From a gamma proteobacterium symbiont of Stewartia floridana (GTDB taxonomy: Bacteria > Pseudomonadota > Gammaproteobacteria > Chromatiales > Chromatiaceae), in contig NAUB01000016.1 of the NCBI GenBank assembly GCA_003676145.1, forward strand, positions 103,993 through 167,992: 64,000 nucleotides of DNA, in the 5' to 3' direction. Shown here piece by piece: positions 47,678 through 56,768 of the stretch (position 1 is its first letter; each line of letters begins with the position of its first letter). Position numbers and translations under genes: made by a program. Below the pieces are notes generated by a model that did no database searches, was not told where the DNA came from, and saw only the letters and a list, made by a program, of their open reading frames with translations.

Positions 47678-50500
47678 TCAGGCAAAGCGCCGGGGTTCAC
47701 CCGCTCCGCTGACATTCTCCACACAACGACCACAGAGTTCCGGATGCTCCGCATGACTCCCCACATCTTCCCTGTGGTGCCAGCAGCGGACACACTTGGC
47801 GTGTGGTGAAGCGGTGACCTGAACACCGACACCCAGTGTCTCATCCAGCTCGACCTGATCCGGTTTTTGATCCATCGGCAACGCTTTGGCGTCCGAGGTG
47901 ATCAACACGAAGCGCAGTTCATCCTCCAGCTGCGCCAGCGATTCGATCAACTCATCGTTTGCGTAGATGGTGACATCCGCATCCAGGGAGGAGTTACCTT
48001 CGGCACGAAATGACTCCATCGCTTTGCTGACCGCTTCCCGCAGATTGATGATCTGCTGCCAGTAGTCGGCATTGAACCGGTCATCCCGGTCCAGCGCATA
48101 GAGCCCTTCATACCAGGTCTCCAGGAAGACACTCTCACTGCGCTCCCCGGGAATCGACTGCCAGATCTCATCCGCCGTAAAACTGAGGATCGGCGCCAGC
48201 CAACGCACCATCGCCTCGATGATGTGGTACATCGCCGTCTGGCAGGAGCGTCGCGGCAGGCTGTCCGCCTGGGTGGTGTATTGACGATCCTTGATGATAT
48301 CCAGGTAGAAACCGCCTAACTCATTGACACAGAAGTTATGGATCTTCTGATAGATCACATGGAACTGATAATCCCCATAGGCTTCGGCGATCTCCTGCTG
48401 CAGTTGCAGTGTACGATCCACCGCCCAGCGATCCAGCTCGATCATCTGCGAAGGCTCGAGCAGATTCTGTTGCGGATCGAAACCGTTCAGATTGGAAAGC
48501 AGAAAACGGGCTGTATTGCGGATCCTGCGATAGGCATCTGCAGTACGCTTGAGAATCTCATCGGAGACAGTCATCTCATTGCGATAGTCCGTCGCGGCAA
48601 CCCACAGGCGGATGATATCCGCTCCCAGAGTCTTCAATACTTTCTGCGGCGCTACCACGTTGCCCAGGGACTTGGACATCTTGCGCCCTTGAGCATCCAC
48701 AGTGAAACCATGGGTCAACACCGCCATGTAGGGGGCACAACCGTTCATCGCCACCGAGGTCATCAGCGAGGATTGAAACCAGCCGCGATGCTGGTCGGAA
48801 CCTTCCAGATAGAGGTCGGCGGGAAAAGCCAGGTTCTCTCTGGCATCCAGCACACAGTGGTGGGAGACACCGGAATCGAACCAGACATCCAGGGTATCGG
48901 TCACCTGCTCATAGTCGGCCGCCGCATCACCGAGGAACTGATCCAGATCGAGATTGAACCAGGCTTCAAAGCCCTCTCCCTCAACCAGCTGAGCGACCTT
49001 TTCGATCAATGCCGGTGTATCAGGGTGTAGCTGTCCATTCTGCTTGTTGATGAACAGGGTGATCGGCACCCCCCAGGTACGTTGACGGGAGATGCACCAG
49101 TCGGGGCGATTCTCCACCATACCCTGGATACGGGCCTTGCCCCAATCGGGCATCCAGCTGACCTTCTCGATCTCCTGCAGCGCCTGCTGCCGCAGCCCAC
49201 TCTGATCCATGCTGACAAACCACTGCGGCGTGGCACGGAAGATGATCGGGGTTTTATGCCGCCAGCAGTGTGGATAGCTGTGACGCAGCCGCTCTTCGTG
49301 CATCAGCGCACCCCGCGACTGCAGAACCTCGATCACCTGTTCATTGGCAGAAAGCACATGCAGTCCGGCAAACAGTTCAGTGCCTTCGACGAAGCAGCCA
49401 TTACCGCCCACCGGGTTATCCACCGGCAGGTTGTAGCGCATACCCACAAAATAGTCGTCCAGACCATGGCCTGGCGCCGTATGCACCGCACCGGTACCCG
49501 CTTCGAGTGTGACATGCTCGCCCAGAATCACCGGCACCTGGCGATCGTAAAAGGGGTGCTGCAGCATCAGGCCTTCAAAGGCTTCCCCTTTGGCATAGGC
49601 CACCACATGGTAGTGTTCGATCCCGAAACGATCCATCACATCCTTGAGCATGTCGTCGGCAATCACCAGACGCCGTTTACCCTGCTCCCCCTCATACTCG
49701 ACCATCGCGTACTCATATGAGGGATTCAGCGCTACCGCCTGGTTGGCCGGCAGGGTCCAGGGTGTGGTGGTCCAGATAACAAACGAGATCGGCCCCTCGC
49801 CGCCCCCTTCGGGCACATGATGACAGCGATCCAGCAGTGCAGCCTCATCCACCAGGGTGAAAGCCACATCGATCGCGAAGGAGTCCTTGTCCTGATACTC
49901 AACCTCCGCCTCGGCCAGGGCCGAGCCACAGTCGGTACACCAATGGACCGGTTTGTAACCCTTCTGAATGTGGTCATTGGCGACGATCTTACCCAGCGAG
50001 CGAATGATATCCGCCTCAAACTGGTGATCCATGGTGAGGTAGGGATGATCCCAGTCACCCAGCACCCCGAGACGGATGAAATCCTCCCGCTGACCATTCA
50101 CCTGCTTGGCGGCATACTCGCGGCACGCCTTGCGAAACTGAGTGGTGGTGGTTTTCTTGCCCGGCTTGCCGATCTTTTTCTCCACCTGAAGCTCGATCGG
50201 CAGACCATGACAGTCCCAACCCGGCACATAGGGGGCGTCGAAGCCATCCAGGGTGCGACTCTTAACAATGATATCCTTGAGAATCTTGTTAACCGCATGG
50301 CCGATGTGAATATCGCCGTTGGCATAGGGAGGCCCGTCATGCAGGTGAAAAGTCGGTCGGCCCGCTGAGGCCTCGCGAATCTTTTGGTAGAGCTCCCGCT
50401 GCTGCCATTTTTTCAACATTTCAGGCTCGCGCTGAGCCAGATTCCCCCGCATTGGAAAATCGGTTTTCGGAAGATTAAGGGTCTGCTTGTAGTCGCTCAC
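47678..50500 (-). CDS. ileS: isoleucyl-tRNA synthetase
   Basis: The 940-residue class I synthetase charges tRNA-Ile and edits valine. It has [18 protein letters not shown] (HIGH), the CP1 editing domain ([23 protein letters not shown] stretch [14 protein letters not shown]), [12 protein letters not shown] (KMSKS) and a C-terminal zinc site [12 protein letters not shown]...CGRCVENV. Length matches E. coli IleS (938). It sits between ribF and lspA. Confidence 0.98.
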   Translation of the reverse strand: MSDYKQTLNLPKTDFPMRGNLAQREPEMLKKWQQRELYQKIREASAGRPTFHLHDGPPYANGDIHIGHAVNKILKDIIVKSRTLDGFDAPYVPGWDCHGLPIELQVEKKIGKPGKKTTTTQFRKACREYAAKQVNGQREDFIRLGVLGDWDHPYLTMDHQFEADIIRSLGKIVANDHIQKGYKPVHWCTDCGSALAEAEVEYQDKDSFAIDVAFTLVDEAALLDRCHHVPEGGGEGPISFVIWTTTPWTLPANQAVALNPSYEYAMVEYEGEQGKRRLVIADDMLKDVMDRFGIEHYHVVAYAKGEAFEGLMLQHPFYDRQVPVILGEHVTLEAGTGAVHTAPGHGLDDYFVGMRYNLPVDNPVGGNGCFVEGTELFAGLHVLSANEQVIEVLQSRGALMHEERLRHSYPHCWRHKTPIIFRATPQWFVSMDQSGLRQQALQEIEKVSWMPDWGKARIQGMVENRPDWCISRQRTWGVPITLFINKQNGQLHPDTPALIEKVAQLVEGEGFEAWFNLDLDQFLGDAAADYEQVTDTLDVWFDSGVSHHCVLDARENLAFPADLYLEGSDQHRGWFQSSLMTSVAMNGCAPYMAVLTHGFTVDAQGRKMSKSLGNVVAPQKVLKTLGADIIRLWVAATDYRNEMTVSDEILKRTADAYRRIRNTARFLLSNLNGFDPQQNLLEPSQMIELDRWAVDRTLQLQQEIAEAYGDYQFHVIYQKIHNFCVNELGGFYLDIIKDRQYTTQADSLPRRSCQTAMYHIIEAMVRWLAPILSFTADEIWQSIPGERSESVFLETWYEGLYALDRDDRFNADYWQQIINLREAVSKAMESFRAEGNSSLDADVTIYANDELIESLAQLEDELRFVLITSDAKALPMDQKPDQVELDETLGVGVQVTASPHAKCVRCWHHREDVGSHAEHPELCGRCVENVSGAGEPRRFA

Positions 50501-50700
50501 GAACTGCTACCTGTCAGGGGTGCAAAAAAGTAGGATATTGAAACTTAAAAACGCCTCTGGCGCAAAGTTTCCGCTGATAAATGTTAAACATACGCCATCA
50601 CGACGGGGAAAGCGCTCGATCCTTGCCTTTCAAGCCATTGCAGACCGGATGAGAATCTGACCGCAAGCGGCTTGATAACAGACGGCGAAGAGACTCTGGA

Positions 50701-51636
50701 TCACTCCACGCCGGCCAATATGGCTCTGGCTTGATCCGCATCCAGAAGAATCTGTTCGCGGAGCACCTCAAATGACTCAAAGTTCTCCTGATCCCTGAGC
50801 TTGGCCACAAACTCCACCGAGACATGCTCACCATAGACCGAGCGATCAAAATCGAACACAAAAACCTCAAGCAGGTAGCGGGTATCCCCCGCCACCATGG
50901 GGCGCACACCGATGTTCGCCACACCCGGCAAGGGCTGCTCTTGAAGCCCGCCTACCTTCACCGCAAACACCCCATCGAGTGGACTGACCCGCCGGTGAAG
51001 ATCGATATTCAGTGTAGGAAAACCAATGGTTCGGCCCTTCTTGGCACCGTGCCCAACCCGGCCACAGATGCGGTAGGGTCTACCCAGACAGAGCGCCGCT
51101 CCCTGCAGATCCCCCTGGGTCAGCAATTCACGGATTCTGGTGCTGCTGACACGATCCGCATCCAAGCGATAGGTGTTCATGTTCTCAACCTCAAAACCGT
51201 GCTGCCTGCCAGCGGCTTTGAGTAGCTCGAAGTCCCCTTCCCGACCATGGCCAAAGCGGAAGTCATCGCCAACCGAGAGAAAGCGCACCCCCAGTCCCTT
51301 GACCAGCAGCTCTTCGACAAATTCATCGGCCGCCATGGAGGCCAGGCGTCGATTGAACTCCAACACCACGACCCGCTCGACCCCGGTCTCCTCGATGGCC
51401 TGCAACTTCTCCCGCAGCCGGGTCAGACGGGCCGGGGCTTTTTCTCCCTGAAAGAACTCACGGGGTTGCGGTTCAAAGGTCACCACAGTGGTTGGCAGGC
51501 CCAGCAGTTCGCCCTTCTCCAACAGATGGCTGAAGACCGACTGATGCCCCAGATGAACTCCGTCAAAATTGCCAATAGTGGCAACACAGCCGTGATGATC
51601 AGCTCTGAGATTGTGTAGACCGCGAACCAGTTGCAT
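50701..51636 (-). CDS. ribF: bifunctional riboflavin kinase/FAD synthetase
   Basis: RibF makes FMN and then FAD from riboflavin. The 311-residue protein has an N-terminal adenylyltransferase domain with VATIGNFDGVHLGHQ and DDFRFGHGREGD, and a C-terminal flavokinase domain with GRVGHGAKKGRTIGFPTLN. I start at the ATG at 51636 (MQLVRGLHNL), the usual family N-terminus; a longer frame reaches 51693. It precedes ileS by 200 bases. Confidence 0.96.
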   Translation of the reverse strand: MQLVRGLHNLRADHHGCVATIGNFDGVHLGHQSVFSHLLEKGELLGLPTTVVTFEPQPREFFQGEKAPARLTRLREKLQAIEETGVERVVVLEFNRRLASMAADEFVEELLVKGLGVRFLSVGDDFRFGHGREGDFELLKAAGRQHGFEVENMNTYRLDADRVSSTRIRELLTQGDLQGAALCLGRPYRICGRVGHGAKKGRTIGFPTLNIDLHRRVSPLDGVFAVKVGGLQEQPLPGVANIGVRPMVAGDTRYLLEVFVFDFDRSVYGEHVSVEFVAKLRDQENFESFEVLREQILLDADQARAILAGVE

Positions 51637-51855
51637 AGGGAAACCACTCTGAACGAAGCGGTCAATTATAGGCCCTGGGAGACGATTCAGCATCCCTATC
51701 CATAAAGATTAAGGATTTATTCCGGATTCTGAGGGAAAAAGGTCTGCCCTGGACAGTAAAAAACAGCCCCATCCAGGCAGACAACACGCAGCTATACGAA
51801 AATCACTGTCGCTATAGAGGATACGCCCGGCCGGCGGGAATGGATTCAGTTTTTC

Positions 51856-51869
51856 CAGGGCCTGTTAAC
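51856..51869 (+). repeat. 14-base oriented repeat, copy 5
   Basis: CAGGGCCTGTTAAC, followed by AGGC so that GCCTGTTAACAGGC (51860-51873) is a perfect 14-base palindrome. It lies directly after the murJ stop codon. Confidence 0.7.
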
Positions 51870-51874
51870 AGGCG

Positions 51875-53362
51875 TTAGGAGCGAAAGTGCCTTAGTCGGC
51901 CGCCCAGCAGGAAAAAGCTGGCAAAATAGAGCAACATGGCGACCACGATCAACCCGGCCAGGCGCCAGACCCGATCCCAACTGCCCGCTTCCAGCCAGCC
52001 ATCGACCGCCCCCGCACCCCACCAAAGCATCAGCCCCATGGCCAGGGCAGAGAGCGTGATGCGTAGCAGCAACATCGGCCAGCCGGGATCGGGTCGATAG
52101 ATCCCCTGCTTGATCAGCGCACGATAGAGCAGGTAGGCATTCAGCCAGGATGAGAGGGTCGTTGCCAAGGCCAAACCGGCATGCGCCAGAGGGAACACCA
52201 GTATCAGGTTCAGAACCATGTTGGCGACCATTGCGATGATGCCGATTCTGACCGGGGTCTTGGTGTCCTGGCGTGCATAAAAACCCGGCGCCAGTATCTT
52301 GATCAACATAATCGCCATCAGGCCGGGCGTATAGGCCATCAGACTCAGCGTCGCCATATCCACATCATGGCGATTGAACGCATCGGAAAAAAACAGGGTT
52401 GCCAGCATCGGACCGGCCAGCAGAAACAGGCCAACCGCAGCCGGCACACCCAGAATCAGATTGAGACGCAAGGCCCAACCCAGCGTACGGGAAAACTCCG
52501 TAGCGGAGGCCTCAGCGTGTTTTCGGGAGAGGTTGGGCAGAATCACCGTACCCAGCGCCACCCCCAACACCCCAACGGGAAACTCCATCAAACGATCGGA
52601 ATAGTAGAGCCAGGAGATGCTGCCACTGACCAGGAAGGAGGCGATCAGGGTATCCAGCAGCAGGTTGAGCTGACTGACCGAGACGCCAAACAGCGCCGGG
52701 ATCATCAGCCGCATCACCCGCTTCACCCCTGGGTCCTTGAACGCCACCCGGGGTCTCGGCAACAGCCGTAACCGCCCAAGAAAGGGCAACTGAAAGAGGA
52801 ACTGGACAATCCCGGCAATCAACACTCCCCAGGCCAACCCCTTGACCGGCTCATCCAGCATCGGCGACAGCCATACGGCGCAACCGATCAGCGACAGATT
52901 GAGCAGCACCGGGGTGAACGCCGGCACGGAAAAGCGGTTGTGGGCATTCAGGATACTGCCGGCAAATGCGGTCAGGGTGATGAAGAACAGATAGGGAAAC
53001 GTGAGATAGAGCATCTCTACCGTCAACTCATACTTACCCTCGGCCTCATTCCAGAAACCTGGTGCAAAGATCATCACCAGTATCGGCGCGGCAATCACAC
53101 CGACCAGGGAGACCAGCAGCACGATCAGCCCCAGGGTACCCGCCATATTGTCGACAAAACCGCGCAACTCGCTCTCAGAGCGCTGTGTGCGGTATTCACT
53201 CAGTACTGGCACAAAAGCAACGGAGAAGGCCCCTTCAGCAAACAAACGGCGCAGAAAGTTGGGGATCTTGAAGGCGACAAAGAAGGCGTCGGTGGCCGCA
53301 TTCGCACCGAACATCCGGGCAAGCACCAGATCCCGCACAAACCCCAGGACACGGGAGAGCAT
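51875..53362 (-). CDS. murJ: lipid II flippase MurJ (start unresolved)
   Basis: MurJ flips lipid II across the inner membrane. The protein has about 14 helices and the family stretches MLSRVLGFVRDLVLARMFGA, ATDAFFVAFKIPNFLRRLFAEGAF and YSDRLMEFPVGVLGVALGT. The first in-frame ATG (53362) gives 495 residues, but the family normally has 10-20 more. The upstream codons encode SKEQILASFFRSFAAVGSYT in frame, clearly the missing N-terminus. No ATG, GTG or TTG precedes them before a TGA. Either CTG at 53407 is used (AAGGA lies 7 bases upstream), or a one-base insertion near 53423 split a TTG-AGT-AAG start. Confidence 0.93.
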   Translation of the reverse strand: MLSRVLGFVRDLVLARMFGANAATDAFFVAFKIPNFLRRLFAEGAFSVAFVPVLSEYRTQRSESELRGFVDNMAGTLGLIVLLVSLVGVIAAPILVMIFAPGFWNEAEGKYELTVEMLYLTFPYLFFITLTAFAGSILNAHNRFSVPAFTPVLLNLSLIGCAVWLSPMLDEPVKGLAWGVLIAGIVQFLFQLPFLGRLRLLPRPRVAFKDPGVKRVMRLMIPALFGVSVSQLNLLLDTLIASFLVSGSISWLYYSDRLMEFPVGVLGVALGTVILPNLSRKHAEASATEFSRTLGWALRLNLILGVPAAVGLFLLAGPMLATLFFSDAFNRHDVDMATLSLMAYTPGLMAIMLIKILAPGFYARQDTKTPVRIGIIAMVANMVLNLILVFPLAHAGLALATTLSSWLNAYLLYRALIKQGIYRPDPGWPMLLLRITLSALAMGLMLWWGAGAVDGWLEAGSWDRVWRLAGLIVVAMLLYFASFFLLGGRLRHFRS

Positions 53363-53496
53363 GGTGTAGCTGCCAACAGCAGCGAATGAGCGAAAAAAAG
53401 AGGCCAGGATCTGTTCCTTACTTCAATCTGGTTGAGAAATCGCCTGTTCCAGCGTTCCGGCGACAATACCAGTAGAAACCGGATAGATCAAAGATG

Positions 53497-53525
53497 TTGA
53501 CAGGGAGTCCTTTTTTGGAGAGAAT
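53497..53525 (+). promoter_or_regulatory. sigma-70 promoter of rpsT
   Basis: TTGACA (53497-53502) and GAGAAT (53520-53525) are separated by exactly 17 bases and followed by a GC-rich discriminator (GCGCCCCC), as in stringently controlled ribosomal promoters. The leader would be about 34 bases. Confidence 0.7.
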
Positions 53526-53565
53526 GCGCCCCCTTTGAAAAGCTAGTATCGTCCAGGAGAGAACC

Positions 53566-53826
53566 TTGGCCAATTCAGCCCAAGCTCGCAAACGCGCACG
53601 CCAAGCCAACAAGCGCCACAGCCGTAATCAGGCCCAGCGTAGTGAAATGCGTACCCATATCAAGAAGGTCGCCAAAGCCATTGCGGCCGGATCTAAGGAA
53701 GCCGCTACGGAAGCCTATAAGCTGGCCGTACCGGTGATCGACAGCTCAGTCGCCAAAGGTCTGATTCACAAAAACAAGGCTGCTCGTCATAAGAGCCGTC
53801 TGAATGTGCAGATCAAAGCGCTGTAA
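53566..53826 (+). CDS. rpsT: 30S ribosomal protein S20
   Basis: The 86-residue basic protein binds 16S rRNA at the bottom of the small subunit. It begins ANSAQARKRARQANKRHSRN and ends NKAARHKSRLNVQIKAL, standard for S20. The start codon is TTG with AGGAG 7 bases upstream; E. coli rpsT also uses UUG, which is part of its translational control. It is divergent from murJ-ribF-ileS, a conserved arrangement. Confidence 0.98.
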   Translation: MANSAQARKRARQANKRHSRNQAQRSEMRTHIKKVAKAIAAGSKEAATEAYKLAVPVIDSSVAKGLIHKNKAARHKSRLNVQIKAL

Positions 53827-53851
53827 CAGGCTTTAGAGAATCTGATAAAAA

Positions 53852-53875
53852 AACCGGCCCTTGGCCGGTTTTTTT
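53852..53875. terminator. terminator after rpsT, bidirectional
   Basis: AACCGGCC-CTT-GGCCGGTT is an 8-pair stem with T7 on the right and A7 on the left. It serves rpsT and the convergent CAP-domain gene. Confidence 0.93.
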
Positions 53876-53960
53876 CTGCCATCTGTCGACAGAGAGCCTG
53901 CCGCTGAGGCTTTCCGGTGCAATCAGTACACCGAAAAGCATCAATCAACAGGCAGACCGA

Positions 53961-54809
53961 TCAGACAGACGCCTCACGCCGACGCCCGACCCAGACCATA
54001 CCAAGCAGACCTGAGCCCAACAGCCAGAAAGCCGCAGGCAGCGGTACAGGGGCCGGTTCCTCTACAGAATCGCCAAAGGCAAAGTGTTGGGTCCAGTAGG
54101 TGTAGAGGGGATCAGCGAAGCTGCCACTATCCAGCTGAATGGGTGGAGTATCAGCGCCATCCCAGACATAACCCACACCCAGATCGTCAAACAGACCATT
54201 CAGAATGGTATTTCGATGACCGGCACTTCCCATCCAGCCTCCTGAACCGCCCGTCTCGTCATACCAGGCGTCCCAATGGCTGCCATCGAGCCCCGCACCA
54301 AGGGTATCCCAATTGGATGCGCCGAGATCAAAATTGGATGTAAAGAAATCATTGATCTCATCGAAATCCTCTGTGCCGTACATCACATCGTGAGCCGCAT
54401 CGATGGCCGCTGAGGGGGTGTTGTAGGTCGGCCACGCACGCCCCTGACCGGCGGCGATGTTCTCGCCCCAACCGTCGGGGTCATAGCCCCCGTCAATGAT
54501 GCGCTCTCCCGGAGTTGAGCCGGTGTTGGGACCGGCCAGAGTGGTATGACTGAAAAAATTGTAGTCCGCCATCGATTGGGAGTGCGCCAACGCGGAATCG
54601 TGCAGACGATCATCCCGCTGCACCGGATCGAGATCATGAAAACTCCGCTGTAGGTTGACCAGATCCACAACCGCCAGCTCTTGCGGTAACCAGACTGCTG
54701 CCTGCAGAGCCATTGGAGCCACCAGCGTGGCACCCAGGATAACTCTCAGGGTCAATTTCGGTACGAATGATAAACCTCTTTTCTGCTTGTTCTTGTCATG
54801 AATGACCAT
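53961..54809 (-). CDS. CAP-domain protein with VPLPA-CTERM sorting signal
   Basis: The 282-residue protein has a signal peptide (about 20-38), a CAP/SCP domain (about 45-235) with LHDSALAHSQSMADYNFFSH, GWGENIAAGQ, SAGHRNTILNG and LGVGYVW, and a C-terminal anchor VPLPAAFWLLGSGLLG followed by a helix and RRR. The C-terminal part is the VPLPA variant of PEP-CTERM signals, handled by exosortase in EPS-producing Gram-negatives. No exosortase is in this window. The extra loop about 120-190 is longer than in minimal bacterial CAP proteins. Function of bacterial CAP domains is mostly unknown. Confidence 0.85.
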   Translation of the reverse strand: MVIHDKNKQKRGLSFVPKLTLRVILGATLVAPMALQAAVWLPQELAVVDLVNLQRSFHDLDPVQRDDRLHDSALAHSQSMADYNFFSHTTLAGPNTGSTPGERIIDGGYDPDGWGENIAAGQGRAWPTYNTPSAAIDAAHDVMYGTEDFDEINDFFTSNFDLGASNWDTLGAGLDGSHWDAWYDETGGSGGWMGSAGHRNTILNGLFDDLGVGYVWDGADTPPIQLDSGSFADPLYTYWTQHFAFGDSVEEPAPVPLPAAFWLLGSGLLGMVWVGRRREASV

Positions 54810-55023
54810 GATCGGCTTGCTCCTTGCGTTGATGCAATTCCAGAATTTTTATTGTTACCTTAACCCTAAGGCAATGGCTTAGAGTCTGGCATGCCGGATA
54901 GAAGGAAATAAAGACCTACGAGCACAGTTTACGTGACCAGTCACGCAATTCACGGTTTACACGTTCGCACTGTTTAATTGAGCAGCCCTGTGCAACAAAA
55001 GTTTCAATTGACCTAAAAAACCG

Positions 55024-56355
55024 TCACCCCATGCGTAAGCGGATCAGCTGGGCAAGATGCAGCGCGGGCCTGTCTGCTTGCACCTTGATCTGATGCCTGC
55101 AGGAGAAACCGTTCGCCACGATCAGCGCCTCTGGCCGGGCACTCAAAGCCGGCAGTAGCGCCTGTTCCGCCATCGCCTTCGACGTTTCGTAGTGCTCGGC
55201 CTCCAATCCAAAACTGCCGGCCATACCGCAACAGGAAGCATCAACCATCTCGAAACTGATTCCGGGAATCTGTTTCAGCACTTTACGCATCGACTTCATC
55301 GCTCCAACCGCCTTTTGATGGCAATGGCCATGCACCACTACCGGTTGCTGTGATGCGATGGCCCGTTCAGACCATGGGAGATTGAGTTTACCGCCCTTGA
55401 CCCCCTTGACCAGAAACTCTTCAAACAGTACCGCCTTACCGGCCACAAGGTCAGCCATCTCTCCCAGCCCCAGAGCCCGGTACTCATCTCTCAGGGTGAG
55501 CAGACAGGAAGGCTCAAGGCCAATCAAGGGCATGCCGCTTTCAGCGTAAGGCGCGAGCTTCTGCAACAGTTGTTCAGCCTGTTGTCTCGCCTCCTCGATT
55601 CGACCCTGCGACAGATAGGTGCGACCACAACAGTAGCGCTCCTCACCATCCCGTACGCCAATCAGAGTGACCTGGCAGCCTACAGCCTGCAACACCTCAA
55701 CTGCAGCGGTCAGGATATCGGGAGCATAGTGATTGCAGAACGTATCAGCAAAAAGCACCACTGGTTGTCCACCCTCTATCTCCTTCAGGGTAGTTTGCCG
55801 TGCTGTATAAACCGGTTCCGGCAGAGGAGAATGCCTACTGATACCGAGCAGACGCTCAGCCAGGTTGGCAATCCAGGGGTGACGATTCCTGATGGCGGTC
55901 AATCTGATCAGCCAGTGCTGTTTCGCCAACAGTTCCGGTAGTTCTGAGAAGAGCCTGGCTCTGAGAGACAATCCTTTACGGGCGTTCAGCTGAGCCAGAT
56001 ACTCAACTTTAATACGCGACATATCCACATTGTTTTCGCACTCCCGCTGACACCCCTTACAACTGACACAGAGATCCATGGCCTCAACCAGCTCGGGAGT
56101 AAACAAACCACCACTTCCCAGTTCACCATTCAGCGCTGCCTTGAGTAAACGAACACGCCCCCCAGTCGACAGGTTGGGATCTTGATCCAATCGGAAACTC
56201 GGACACATCACCCCTCTGGCAAGGGTTTCACACTGACGACTATTGATACAGACCGCAACAGCCTTGGCAAAGTCACCCCCCTGTTTCGGTATGTCCGCAT
56301 AGGCATCCCCCATACCGGCATCTTTATAATCCGACCAATCCAGATAACTCTTCAT
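55024..56355 (-). CDS. stand-alone 4Fe-4S/CCG-domain oxidoreductase subunit
   Basis: The 443-residue protein resembles the C-terminal half of large FAD/Fe-S dehydrogenases (D-2-hydroxyacid type) and GlpC/LldE-type subunits. It has a ferredoxin-like region (CINSRQCETLARGVMCPSFR, CVSCKGCQRECENNVD) and two CCG-like motifs (CCGRTYLSQGR and SCCGMAGSFG) that bind a 4Fe-4S cluster, with VVHGHCHQKA before the second. No FAD subunit gene is adjacent, so the partner must be elsewhere or lost. I start at the ATG at 56355; a TTG at 56376 adds seven residues. Confidence 0.82.
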   Translation of the reverse strand: MKSYLDWSDYKDAGMGDAYADIPKQGGDFAKAVAVCINSRQCETLARGVMCPSFRLDQDPNLSTGGRVRLLKAALNGELGSGGLFTPELVEAMDLCVSCKGCQRECENNVDMSRIKVEYLAQLNARKGLSLRARLFSELPELLAKQHWLIRLTAIRNRHPWIANLAERLLGISRHSPLPEPVYTARQTTLKEIEGGQPVVLFADTFCNHYAPDILTAAVEVLQAVGCQVTLIGVRDGEERYCCGRTYLSQGRIEEARQQAEQLLQKLAPYAESGMPLIGLEPSCLLTLRDEYRALGLGEMADLVAGKAVLFEEFLVKGVKGGKLNLPWSERAIASQQPVVVHGHCHQKAVGAMKSMRKVLKQIPGISFEMVDASCCGMAGSFGLEAEHYETSKAMAEQALLPALSARPEALIVANGFSCRHQIKVQADRPALHLAQLIRLRMG

Positions 56356-56376
56356 ATTCAACCACTCAAAGATCAA

Positions 56377-56768
56377 CTGAAACAGAAGGATGCAAAAGAG
56401 ATACCATGGCTTGCGGGCTCAGTAGCACTCTACCGCCCGATATAATCGGTATTAACAATGAGCGCTGATAGACCAGGTGTTATGAATACAACCCCTTGGA
56501 TAGATAAGAAAAATCCACATATTGGTTAGAGCCGAATGACTCTCGACAGCAGACACTGTTCGATAACCACACACAGCGCGCCTTGAGGATTGTAGGATTC
56601 ACGACAATTTCAAGCCTGCTGTTCGACAACCACCATGTCACTTGAAAGCCGATTGGTTCAAACCCTGCAGTCGCAACCAACAACACCTTATAAAAAACGA
56701 CGGGGCCACTTGAAGTGGCCCCGTCGCTATCAATGACTATCTTATGCGATTGTTAGCAGCCGCGCCGA
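56377..56768. other. intergenic region
   Basis: About 390 bases between two co-oriented minus-strand genes. It holds the strong terminator at 56692-56727. A minus-strand frame at 56480-56686 is not called: it has no ribosome binding site, and its GFEP stretch is the kind of sequence produced by chance or tRNA-like DNA. I could not fold a tRNA here. Confidence 0.45.
56692..56727 (-). terminator. strong terminator after the DUF839 gene
   Basis: On the minus strand CGACGGGGCCACTT and AAGTGGCCCCGTCG form a perfect 14-pair stem with a tiny loop, followed by T6. It lies about 40 bases after the DUF839 stop. Confidence 0.95.

Noticed and set aside
50598..50924. 108-codon minus-strand frame overlapping ribF
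   Set aside because: It is the ribF sequence read in another frame, and ribF is a clear conserved gene.
56620..56690. tRNA-like 3' end (GGTTCAAACCCTGC ... ACCA)
   Set aside because: The T-stem has a mismatch at the third pair and no matching 5' acceptor strand is present on either strand.
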